Position numbers and translations under genes: made by a program
Shown here: positions 11,917 to 18,843 of the stretch, one piece after another
Layout of the letters: each line of letters starts with the position of its first letter
How positions within the stretch are numbered: position 1 is the stretch's first letter
The notes under the pieces: model-generated
What the model was told of the DNA's origin: nothing
The model's database searches: none
Seen by the model: only the letters and a program-made list of their open reading frames with translations
NCBI GenBank assembly: GCA_019449415.1
Contig: JAGRPP010000023.1
Coordinates: 1 to 64,000, forward strand
DNA from: Geothrix sp.
GTDB lineage: Bacteria; Acidobacteriota; Holophagae; Holophagales; Holophagaceae
Direction: 5' to 3'
DNA length: 64,000 nt

Positions 11917-12167
11917 AGATCACGCTCAAGCTGTTCGCCTCCCTAGCCCGGCACCTCCCCGCCGAGGTGAGATCCCAGCACCGGATCGACCTCGAGATTG
12001 GGCCCGGCACCACGGTGCTGGACCTGATCCGGCACCAGGGCATTCCCGCCGACCAATGTGCCATCGTGCTGGTGGACGGCGTCTGGGTGGCCTTGGCGGA
12101 GCGGGCCACCCGCCTGCTCAGGGAGGGAGAGGTCCTGGCCATCTGGCCGCCGGTGGCGGGCGGGTAG
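11913..12167 (+). CDS. MoaD/ThiS family sulphur-carrier protein of the aor operon
   Basis: This 84-residue ubiquitin-like protein begins KITLKLFASLARHLP and ends in the Gly-Gly tail (WPPVAGG) that is adenylated and thiocarboxylated in molybdopterin synthesis. Its ATG overlaps the aorC stop by four bases. Location in the aor operon suggests a dedicated supply of dithiolene sulphur for the tungsten cofactor, as in other bacterial AOR clusters, but its use by the general Moco pathway is equally possible. Confidence 0.85.
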   Translation: MKITLKLFASLARHLPAEVRSQHRIDLEIGPGTTVLDLIRHQGIPADQCAIVLVDGVWVALAERATRLLREGEVLAIWPPVAGG

Positions 12168-12455
12168 ATGGGGATCCGCCTCAGCCTGGACATGAGCATC
12201 GACCGCGAGGAATTCCGCCGGATGCTGCCGGGAGCGGTAGGCGCCGCCCCGATGCGGGAGGAGGGTGACACCTACAGCCGCGTCGAAGGGACCCGGCGCT
12301 GGCGGATCCGGGTCACACCCCTGGCGGAGCAGCGGCTGGGCAGCCTGGCCCTACCGCGCCATCGCGTGGAGATCCAGCTCGAGGGCTACCCGGAGGACGA
12401 GGCGGAGGCCTTCTTGGTTCGGTTCCACCGCGGGTTCCAGAGGGGCGGGGGCTGA
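12168..12455 (+). CDS. Small unknown protein of the aor operon
   Basis: The 95-residue product starts on the base after the moaD-like stop codon, so the two are almost certainly co-translated. It begins MGIRLSLDMSIDREEF, contains RRWRIRVTPL and RVEIQLEGYPEDEAEAF, and ends FQRGGG. There is no signal peptide, membrane helix or cysteine. The mix of beta-like and acidic helical segments suggests a small alpha/beta fold. I do not recognise the family. Its position suggests an accessory or maturation role for the tungsten enzyme, which is inference only. Confidence 0.7.
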   Translation: MGIRLSLDMSIDREEFRRMLPGAVGAAPMREEGDTYSRVEGTRRWRIRVTPLAEQRLGSLALPRHRVEIQLEGYPEDEAEAFLVRFHRGFQRGGG

Positions 12456-12516
12456 TCCGGCGAGAGGCGCTTCTCCAGGGGTGATGTGAGACCTGCTTGT
12501 CCCGTATACTCGCCGG

Positions 12517-13992
12517 ATGAAGACTCAACGCTCCGCCAGTGTCCTCCGCTCCTTCCCGCCCGTCTTCTGGCTGGCGAATGTCATGGAGCTCTTCGAGCGG
12601 GCGGCCTACTACGGCCTCAACTCGGTGCTCGCCGTCTACCTCACCAACCAAGTGGCGACCGGGGGCCTGGGCTTCACCGAGCAATCGGTGGGCTTCCTCC
12701 AGAGCCTGATCTACGCCTTCACCTATGTCATCCCCATCGCGGGGGGCGCCCTGGCCGACCGCTATGGCTACCGGCGCATGCTCCTCTTCGCCTTCTCGAT
12801 CCTGGCCGCGGGCTACTTCATCGCCGGGAATGTCACCTCCTACGGGGCCGTGTTCGCGGCGCTCCTGGTGATGGCCACGGGCGCCGGCCTGTTCAAGCCC
12901 ATCATCTCGGGGACCCTGGCCCGGAGCACCACCGAGGAGAACTCGGGGTTCGGCTTCGGGATCTACTACTGGATGATCAACATCGGGGCCTTCCTGGCGC
13001 CGCTCATCGTCAGCGTGCTGAAGGGCTTCTCCTGGCGCTATGTCTTCATCGCCTCCGCGGTTTACTGCGCCGCCATGCTGCTGCCGACGATCTTCCTCTT
13101 CAAGGATCCGCCCAAGCCGGAGAACACGAAGAGCCTCCGGGAGGTGGCCCACGGCGCGGCCATGGTGCTGGGCGACGCGCGCTTCATGCTGATGATCGTC
13201 GTCTATTCCGGCTTCTGGATCCTCTACTTCCAGAACTTCGGATCTGTGCTGTGGTACCTCCGCGACTTCGTGGACGCGACGCCCGTGAACGCGTTCTTCG
13301 CGTCGATGGGCATCCCCCTCAAGTTCGATGCGGAGCATGTCACGGTGGTCAACGGCGGGACCATCATCCTGCTGCAGGTGCTCGTCAGCCGGATCGTCAA
13401 GAAGACCCGGCCGCTGCCGACCATGGTGGCGGGCATCGTGATCGGGACCGTGGGCTTCCTGTGCCTCGCGGCCTCCACCAATGTATGGGTCTTCATCCTC
13501 GGCATCTCGGTGTTCTCCATCGGGGAGATGACCGCCCACCCGAAGTACTACAGCTATGTGGGCCTGGTGGCTCCGGCGGACAAGAAGGCCGTCTACATGG
13601 GCTACGCCTTCCTGTACGGCGTGATCGGCAGCCTCATCGGATCGAGCCTGGGCGGCATGCTCTACGGCTCCATGCTCAAGCCTCTGGTGGGACAGCCCGG
13701 CGCCGCTGCGGCCGCGCGGACCTTCTGGCTCCTCTTCGTCGCGCTCAATGTGCTGGCCGCCATCGGCCTGATCTTCTACGACCGGATCTTCGCCGAGGAC
13801 ACGCCGGAGACGAACGCCAAGGCCCGGAAGGTGATGCTGGGGATCTACGCCCTGCTGCTCGTCCTGGGTCTGCTGTTCCTGCGGTCCGCGGTCTTCGGCG
13901 GCGCGGAGATCTCCTACAAGACGATGGTTCAGGCCGTGATCATGCTGATCCTCGGCGCCAGCGGCACCGCGGTGAGCCTCCGGAAGCCCTAA
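12517..13992 (+). CDS. POT-family proton-dependent oligopeptide transporter
   Basis: This major-facilitator-type symporter imports di- and tripeptides with protons. The 491-residue product has at least twelve hydrophobic helices. It carries the POT signature ExxER in helix 1 (MELFERAAYYGLNSVLAVYL) and the loop motif GGALADRYGYRRML. A conserved region follows (GAGLFKPIISGTLARSTTEEN, then FGFGIYYWMINIGAFLAP). It starts 61 bp after the aor operon and may be transcribed with it or separately. Its TAA stop codon lies across the left end of the inverted-repeat element that follows. Confidence 0.9.
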   Translation: MKTQRSASVLRSFPPVFWLANVMELFERAAYYGLNSVLAVYLTNQVATGGLGFTEQSVGFLQSLIYAFTYVIPIAGGALADRYGYRRMLLFAFSILAAGYFIAGNVTSYGAVFAALLVMATGAGLFKPIISGTLARSTTEENSGFGFGIYYWMINIGAFLAPLIVSVLKGFSWRYVFIASAVYCAAMLLPTIFLFKDPPKPENTKSLREVAHGAAMVLGDARFMLMIVVYSGFWILYFQNFGSVLWYLRDFVDATPVNAFFASMGIPLKFDAEHVTVVNGGTIILLQVLVSRIVKKTRPLPTMVAGIVIGTVGFLCLAASTNVWVFILGISVFSIGEMTAHPKYYSYVGLVAPADKKAVYMGYAFLYGVIGSLIGSSLGGMLYGSMLKPLVGQPGAAAAARTFWLLFVALNVLAAIGLIFYDRIFAEDTPETNAKARKVMLGIYALLLVLGLLFLRSAVFGGAEISYKTMVQAVIMLILGASGTAVSLRKP

Positions 13993-14021
13993 GAGGTCGT
14001 AACAAAACCCCTCGCCACCGC

Positions 14022-14164
14022 GATGGAGCCAGGCGGGATGCGCCGCAGATATCTGTTTGTCTCGTGTATCGCCGCAGGCGATACACGAGAGGGAAGCGCC
14101 CGCAGGGCGATGCGGGACATCGTTCAAGGGCGGTGACGCCGCGGAGCGCCCGCCTGGCTCCATC
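14022..14164. repeat. Nested 16-bp inverted repeat inside the element
   Basis: GATGGAGCCAGGCGGG (14022-14037) is exactly complementary to 14149-14164. It pairs concentrically with the terminal repeats, so the whole element can fold into one long branched stem. Confidence 0.75.
14060..14090. repeat. 14-bp perfect hairpin inside the element
   Basis: TCTCGTGTATCGCC (14060-14073), the loop GCA, and GGCGATACACGAGA (14077-14090) form an uninterrupted stem at the left third of the element. No T-tract follows. Confidence 0.75.
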
Positions 14165-14310
14165 CCTCCGGGCGAGGGGCGGCGGGCGTCGCGATGCTGC
14201 GTCAGGCTCGGATCGCGTAGTGCCCGCTACGCTCACCTCGCCTTCCTGGCCTCGCTCGCCCGGCGCCCCTCGCGCGGTGTCGTAGGGTTTTGTTACGACC
14301 TCTGAGCCCT

Positions 14311-15009
14311 TCAGCTCTTCCGGAAGCTCTGCGAGCGGTCGGTGCGCCGGGCCTGGATGAAGCGGTGAATGGCCTCGAGATCCGTATCGGGCCGGGGCTT
14401 CAGGACGAGGCCCAGGCGGGTGGGGTGCGGCTGGCCTTCGAGGTAGATGAGGTGCAGCACCTCGCCGGGGCAGTGCAGGAGGGTGCCATCCGGCAGCTCC
14501 GCATCGATCTCGACGGCATCGTGGAGGTCCACCATCAGGGGCTCCTCCAGGGCGAGCCCCACGCCGGTCTCCGTGAGGTTCACCAGCAGGGCTTCGTACT
14601 GGCGCCCCCCGTGCGCCACCTTCACCTTCAGGGGCGACTGGTCGGGCGCGGCCACCCGCAGGTTCCGCCGGTGGTGGAGGTGTGCTGATTCGTGCGGCCA
14701 GTCCAGGCGCAGGAGGGTGTTGCCGGCCTCGTCGAGCACGGGCGGGAGGAGCAGGGACTCGAGCGTGAGCACTTCGTCGCCCAGGAGGATCGTAAGGGCC
14801 ACGGCCGTGCCCTCCGGGGGCACCGAATCGCGGGGGTGGAGGCCGGACAGCTCCAGGACTGATCCCGGACGGAAGCCATGGATGTGCAGATCCCCCAGCA
14901 GGCGGGAGTTGACGCCCTGGAGCCTCAGGCTCCCCACGGCCTTGGTGAGGCGGGCCTGGATGAGGAACTGCTCGAGCACGGGAGCGGACAGAGAGGATGC
15001 GTGTCCCAT
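14311..15009 (-). CDS. PilZ domain protein (likely cyclic-di-GMP binding)
   Basis: PilZ proteins bind cyclic-di-GMP and adjust motility, exopolysaccharide or pilus function. In this 232-residue protein the N-terminal half resembles a YcgR-N/PilZN-like barrel (VLELSGLHPRDSVPPEGTAV). The PilZ domain starts near residue 105 with the RxxxR-type motif HHRRNLRVAAPD and continues with NLTETGVGLAL, which fits the (D/N)xSxxG motif with Thr in place of Ser. Its stop codon lies seven bases beyond the right end of the inverted-repeat element. The phosphoesterase gene ends 13 bases upstream of its start. Confidence 0.8.
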   Translation of the reverse strand: MGHASSLSAPVLEQFLIQARLTKAVGSLRLQGVNSRLLGDLHIHGFRPGSVLELSGLHPRDSVPPEGTAVALTILLGDEVLTLESLLLPPVLDEAGNTLLRLDWPHESAHLHHRRNLRVAAPDQSPLKVKVAHGGRQYEALLVNLTETGVGLALEEPLMVDLHDAVEIDAELPDGTLLHCPGEVLHLIYLEGQPHPTRLGLVLKPRPDTDLEAIHRFIQARRTDRSQSFRKS

Positions 15010-15022
15010 GGGATCCTGCCTT

Positions 15023-15763
15023 TCAAATGCCTTGGCCCAGCCGGTCTGCCAGGTTGCGGTGCAGCCCCGCGGCCAGGATGGCCTTGGCTGCGCCCTTCAC
15101 ATCGTAGTCGAGGCGATGCAGGCGCAGACGGCGGCGCTTGGGGTCGAAGGTCATGAAGGACACGCGGGGATCGCGGTCCCGGGGCTGGCCCACGGAACCC
15201 GGGTTCACCAGGTAGCGACAGTGCGCCTGGAGCTCGAACCATTCCCCGGGCTCGGGGCTGATCCAGTTCAGGCGGCCCTGGACCTCGTCCAGCTCGAAGC
15301 AGCCGGGCAGGTGGGTGTGGCCGAAGAAGCAGAGCTGGCCCTCGAAGGCATCGAAAGCCTGGCTGATCTCACGCATGTGAAGCAGATAGGCGTCTTCGTC
15401 CACGGGTGACCCGTGGGCGATCTGGTAGTCCTCGCCCACCCAGAGGGGCCCCACCGGCAGGTCCACCAGGAAGCGCCAGTTGTCCTGCCGCAGCTTCTCC
15501 CGGGTCCAGTCCGCGGCCTGCCGGGCGGGCAGGCTGAAGCTGGAATCGGGCTCCAGACCCGCGCAGACCTTGTCGTGGTTGCCCCGCACCATGAAGCGGG
15601 GCCGCAGCTCCCGCACCTTGTCCAGCAGCTGGTTGGGATGGGCGCCATAGCCCACCAAGTCGCCCAGCAGGACGAAGCGGTGGATGGCCCGCCGCCGCGC
15701 GAACCGCAGCACGGCCCGGAGGGCGTGCAGGTTCGAGTGCAGATCGGACAGGATCAGATCCAA
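15023..15763 (-). CDS. Calcineurin-like metallophosphoesterase
   Basis: This is a two-metal phosphodiesterase or phosphatase. The 246-residue product shows all family motifs: DLHSN at residues 7-11, GDLVGYG, GNHD and GHTHLPG. It is close in pattern to the YfcE/bacterial diadenosine-tetraphosphatase group that begins directly with the first motif. The start is a TTG at 15763, because the first metal motif follows immediately and no later start keeps it. The substrate is not evident. It sits between the ThiE-AroK fusion gene and the PilZ gene on the same strand. Confidence 0.85.
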   Translation of the reverse strand: MDLILSDLHSNLHALRAVLRFARRRAIHRFVLLGDLVGYGAHPNQLLDKVRELRPRFMVRGNHDKVCAGLEPDSSFSLPARQAADWTREKLRQDNWRFLVDLPVGPLWVGEDYQIAHGSPVDEDAYLLHMREISQAFDAFEGQLCFFGHTHLPGCFELDEVQGRLNWISPEPGEWFELQAHCRYLVNPGSVGQPRDRDPRVSFMTFDPKRRRLRLHRLDYDVKGAAKAILAAGLHRNLADRLGQGI

Positions 15764-15782
15764 GGGGAGGCTCGGGGGAGTG

Positions 15783-16931
15783 TCACCAGTCTAGCAAGGC
15801 CGAAGCCAGCTCCCCGGAACTGTGACCAAAGGCGAGGGCCATCGGCGCCAGCGACCAGGCGGGCAGCCGGGCGGCCCACCGGGCCATGAAGGCGGCCCGG
15901 TCCTGGGCCAGGGGGCGGTTGGGGTCTCGCCCCGCCCGCGCCCAGGCCCGGGCGGGCGCTTCCGCCAGCCAGAGGGAAGCGAAACCGGCGGCCCGCACCG
16001 CCGCCCGGTTGGCAGAGGATTCCCAGGCCCCGCCCCCCAGGGCCACCACGGCCGGCGAGGCCAGCAGGCCCGGGAGGAGGGCCGATTCCAGCGCCCTGAA
16101 GGCGGGCTCGCCACCGGCGGAGAAGATTGCGGCCACCGGGCGCCCCTCCCGGGCCTCGATGGCCCCGTCCAGGTCGTGGAAGGGCAGGGCCAGACGCCGG
16201 GCCAGCTCGCGGCCCAGGCTGGTCTTGCCCGCCCCGCTGCCGCCAATGATCGCGAGGCCCTGGCCGCGCCGGAATGGTGGACGCACCCGCCAGCGCTGCC
16301 GCTGGACCTTCCAGCCCAGGGCCGCGGGATCGTCCGTCCGGTGGACCTCGCCCACCATGGCCAGGGACTCGGCCCCGGCCTCGAAGCAGGCCGCGGCATC
16401 CGCGAGCGTCAGGCCCCCGATGGCAATGGGTGCGAGGTCCTGGGCCCGCAGCGCGGCACAGCCGGCCCGCAGCCCCTCCAGCCCGATGGGCGCGGCATGG
16501 CCGGCCTTGGTGCGCGTGCCGCGGAAGGGCCCCACCCCGGCGTGGTCGCAGGCGGCGTCCACGGCTTCCCATTCACCGGCCTCATGGGTGGAGGCGCCCA
16601 GGTGCGCTGCGGCCAGGCCAGGCAGCCGCTTCGCCTCGGCGGCAGGCAGGTCGCCCTGGCCCAGGTGCAGACCCCAGGGCACCAGGCCCTCCCCGGCCGC
16701 CAGGAGGGCGAGGTCGGTCCGGTCGTTCACGCAGACCATGGGCCAGCCGCCGTTCGCCGCGGCTTCCGCCAGGGCGGTGCGTAATTCGGTCCATTGTTCC
16801 TTCGCGCCGAGCGGTTTGCCCCGGAACTGCACCAGCGGAAATCCGGCCTCACCCAGCCGTCGGATCTGCGCCGACAGCGGCTCCGCGAGGCTGGCGTCGG
16901 TGATGGGATAGAGGGGCGGCAAGGAGAGCAT
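15783..16931 (-). CDS. Fusion of thiamine-phosphate synthase (ThiE-like) and shikimate kinase (AroK)
   Basis: The 382-residue product joins enzymes of two pathways. Residues 1-215 follow ThiE: LYPITDASL, VQFRGKPL, VCVNDRTDLAL, GLHLGQGDLP, GVGPFRGTRTKAG and IAIGGLT. Residues 222-382 follow shikimate kinase: the P-loop GGSGAGKTS (Lys236), FHDLDGAIEAREG, the shikimate-binding GEPAFRALE, the VALGGGAW loop and the lid arginine region RDPNRPL. Both active sites look complete, although the ThiE half has Gly where QLREK-type sequences carry Glu. The two reading frames are continuous with no internal stop. The pathway neighbour aroB lies about 4 kb away on the other strand. Confidence 0.85.
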   Translation of the reverse strand: MLSLPPLYPITDASLAEPLSAQIRRLGEAGFPLVQFRGKPLGAKEQWTELRTALAEAAANGGWPMVCVNDRTDLALLAAGEGLVPWGLHLGQGDLPAAEAKRLPGLAAAHLGASTHEAGEWEAVDAACDHAGVGPFRGTRTKAGHAAPIGLEGLRAGCAALRAQDLAPIAIGGLTLADAAACFEAGAESLAMVGEVHRTDDPAALGWKVQRQRWRVRPPFRRGQGLAIIGGSGAGKTSLGRELARRLALPFHDLDGAIEAREGRPVAAIFSAGGEPAFRALESALLPGLLASPAVVALGGGAWESSANRAAVRAAGFASLWLAEAPARAWARAGRDPNRPLAQDRAAFMARWAARLPAWSLAPMALAFGHSSGELASALLDW

Positions 16932-16964
16932 GGAGGTCCAGTCTACAGGCTCAAAACCCGCCAG

Positions 16965-18752
16965 CTAGGCCGCCTCGCCGTCCGCGAACTGCAGCCGCAC
17001 CAGCTTGGCGTAGACGCCATCCTGGCTGATGAGGCCGTCATGGGTGCCGCGCTCGACGAGGGCGCCCTGGTCCATGACCCAGATCTCGTCGGCGTCGCGG
17101 ATGGTGGACAGGCGGTGGGCGATGGTGAAGGTGGTGAGGCGGTGGCTCACGCGCTCGATGACGGTCTGGATCTTGGCCTCGGTCTCGGAATCGATGTTGG
17201 CCGTGGCCTCGTCGAGCAGCAGGACGGCGGGCTCCAGGTAGAGCATGCGAGCGAAGGCCAGCAGCTGCCGCTCCCCGGCGCTGAGCTTTTGCCCGCGCTC
17301 GCCCACCTGGGTATCCAGGCCCTGGGGCAGGCGGCCCACCAGATCCTTGAGCTGGCTCTGCTCCAGGACGGAAGTCAGGCGGGCCTCGTCCATGGGCCGA
17401 TCCAGCACGATGTTGTCGCGCAGGGTGCCGGAGAAGACGAAGACATCCTGGAGCACCAGGCCGAAGAGGTCGCGCAGGCTGCGGATCTTGAGCTCCCGCA
17501 CATCCACGCCATCCACGGTGATCCGGCCCTCGTGCACATCGTAGAAGCGCATCAGCAGGTTGATGAGGGTGCTCTTGCCGGCCCCGGTGTGACCCACCAC
17601 GGCGATGCGCTTGCCCTTGGGAATAAGGCCGCTGAGGCTGCGCACGACCTTCCGGCCGCCTTCCTCGTAGGCGAAGGTCACCTCGTCGAACCGGATCTCC
17701 CCCGCGAAGACGGCGGGTTTGGCCTCCGGCGCTTCGGGGATCTCCTCGCGGTTGTCCAACAGCCGGAAGATGCGTTCGCTGGAAGCCAGGGCGGTCTGCA
17801 TCACATTGTACCGTTCGGCCAGTTCGCGGATGGGCCGGAAGAAGCGGCTGGACTGCTGGATGAAGGCCAGCAGCAGGCCCCAGGTGATGGCCCCGGCCTG
17901 GAGCTTGAAACCCGCGTAGAAGATGAGCGCCGCCAGGGTGCCGGAGGTGATGAACTCGACGACGGGGAAGAATACGGCGTAGGCGAAGATCGTGCGCAGG
18001 AAGGCCTGGAAGTAGTCCTCGTTGAGGTTGCGGAACTGCTGGCTGCTGTGCGCCTCTTGGGCGTTGACCTGCACGAGGCCCATGCCGGAGATCTGCTCCT
18101 GGAGGAAGGCGTTGATGGCGGCGTAGCGCCGCTGGGTTTCGCGGAAGGCCTCGCCCGCCCGGCGGCGGAAGACCTCTGTCGCCACCAACAGGAAGGGCAG
18201 GATGCCCAGCGCCACCAGGGCCATGCCCGGATGGGTCCAGAACATCCAGGCCACGATGGCCAGCAGGGACAGCGCATCCCCCACGATGGCCACGAAGCCC
18301 GAGGCGAACATTTCGTTCAGGTTCTGGACATCGCTGGTGACGCGGGTCATGAGGCGGCCCACGGGATTTCGGTGGAAGAACTCCGTGCTGCGGCCCATGA
18401 GGTGCGCGAAGAGCTGGACGCGGAGGTCGAGCATGGCCTTCTGGCCCACTTTGGCCAGGAGGAAGTAGCGGGCGAAACTGACGAGGAAGCCTGCGATGAG
18501 CACGCCGAAGAAGCCCGCCACCATGGGCGCGGCACCCTTCAGACTGCCCTGGCCCATGAAGCGGTTGATGAGGCGCAGGGTGAGCTCCGAGGGCAGCACT
18601 TCCAGGAAGGCGCCTAGGGCCATCAGGACCAGGAGGGCCAGGAGCGCCGCCCACTGGGGCCGGAGGTAGCCGGCGAGGCGCCACAGCAGGGCATGGCGCA
18701 TGGGGCGCTGGTCGACCCGGTCGGATTGGAAGAAAGCTCCCTGTTCGGACAT
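16965..18752 (-). CDS. ABC exporter, fused membrane and ATPase domains (MsbA/multidrug type)
   Basis: This is a half-transporter that works as a dimer to export lipids, drugs or peptides. In the 595-residue product six membrane helices occupy about residues 20-310. The ATPase follows, with Walker A GHTGAGKST, the Q-loop LVLQDVFVFSGTLRDNI, the signature LSAGERQLLAFAR, Walker B AVLLLDEATANID and the switch IAHRLSTI. The start at MSEQGAFF is preceded by GGGAG. The longer frame adds 31 residues of non-family sequence. It is divergent from the M28 peptidase gene. The substrate cannot be told; MsbA-like lipid export is one possibility. Confidence 0.92.
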   Translation of the reverse strand: MSEQGAFFQSDRVDQRPMRHALLWRLAGYLRPQWAALLALLVLMALGAFLEVLPSELTLRLINRFMGQGSLKGAAPMVAGFFGVLIAGFLVSFARYFLLAKVGQKAMLDLRVQLFAHLMGRSTEFFHRNPVGRLMTRVTSDVQNLNEMFASGFVAIVGDALSLLAIVAWMFWTHPGMALVALGILPFLLVATEVFRRRAGEAFRETQRRYAAINAFLQEQISGMGLVQVNAQEAHSSQQFRNLNEDYFQAFLRTIFAYAVFFPVVEFITSGTLAALIFYAGFKLQAGAITWGLLLAFIQQSSRFFRPIRELAERYNVMQTALASSERIFRLLDNREEIPEAPEAKPAVFAGEIRFDEVTFAYEEGGRKVVRSLSGLIPKGKRIAVVGHTGAGKSTLINLLMRFYDVHEGRITVDGVDVRELKIRSLRDLFGLVLQDVFVFSGTLRDNIVLDRPMDEARLTSVLEQSQLKDLVGRLPQGLDTQVGERGQKLSAGERQLLAFARMLYLEPAVLLLDEATANIDSETEAKIQTVIERVSHRLTTFTIAHRLSTIRDADEIWVMDQGALVERGTHDGLISQDGVYAKLVRLQFADGEAA

Positions 18753-18843
18753 GGGGCCATTCTCCCACAGGCGGCCCAAATCCTGCGGGAACCGGGACGG
18801 ATCTCCGGAGCGCCGGTAAAGTAGAGGGATCCCCGGAGATGCC

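Larger units (their letters stand above)
13991..14304. mobile_element. Candidate MITE-like non-autonomous element with 19-bp terminal inverted repeats
   Basis: The ends AGAGGTCGTAACAAAACCC (13992-14010) and its exact reverse complement (14285-14303) bound a stretch without a credible gene. The hexamer AGCCCT occurs at 13985-13990 and 14305-14310, which could be a target-site duplication. Inside are a 14-bp perfect hairpin (14060-14090) and a second 16-bp inverted repeat (14022-14037 with 14149-14164). The only gene-free stretch longer than 300 bases in the window is this one, between two convergent genes. No transposase is present. A large folded RNA element that is not mobile is the alternative. 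Confidence 0.6.

Noticed and set aside
14057..14305. 82-residue open frame inside the inverted-repeat element
   Set aside because: It has no ribosome-binding site or protein-like pattern and is interrupted by the hairpins; treated as chance.
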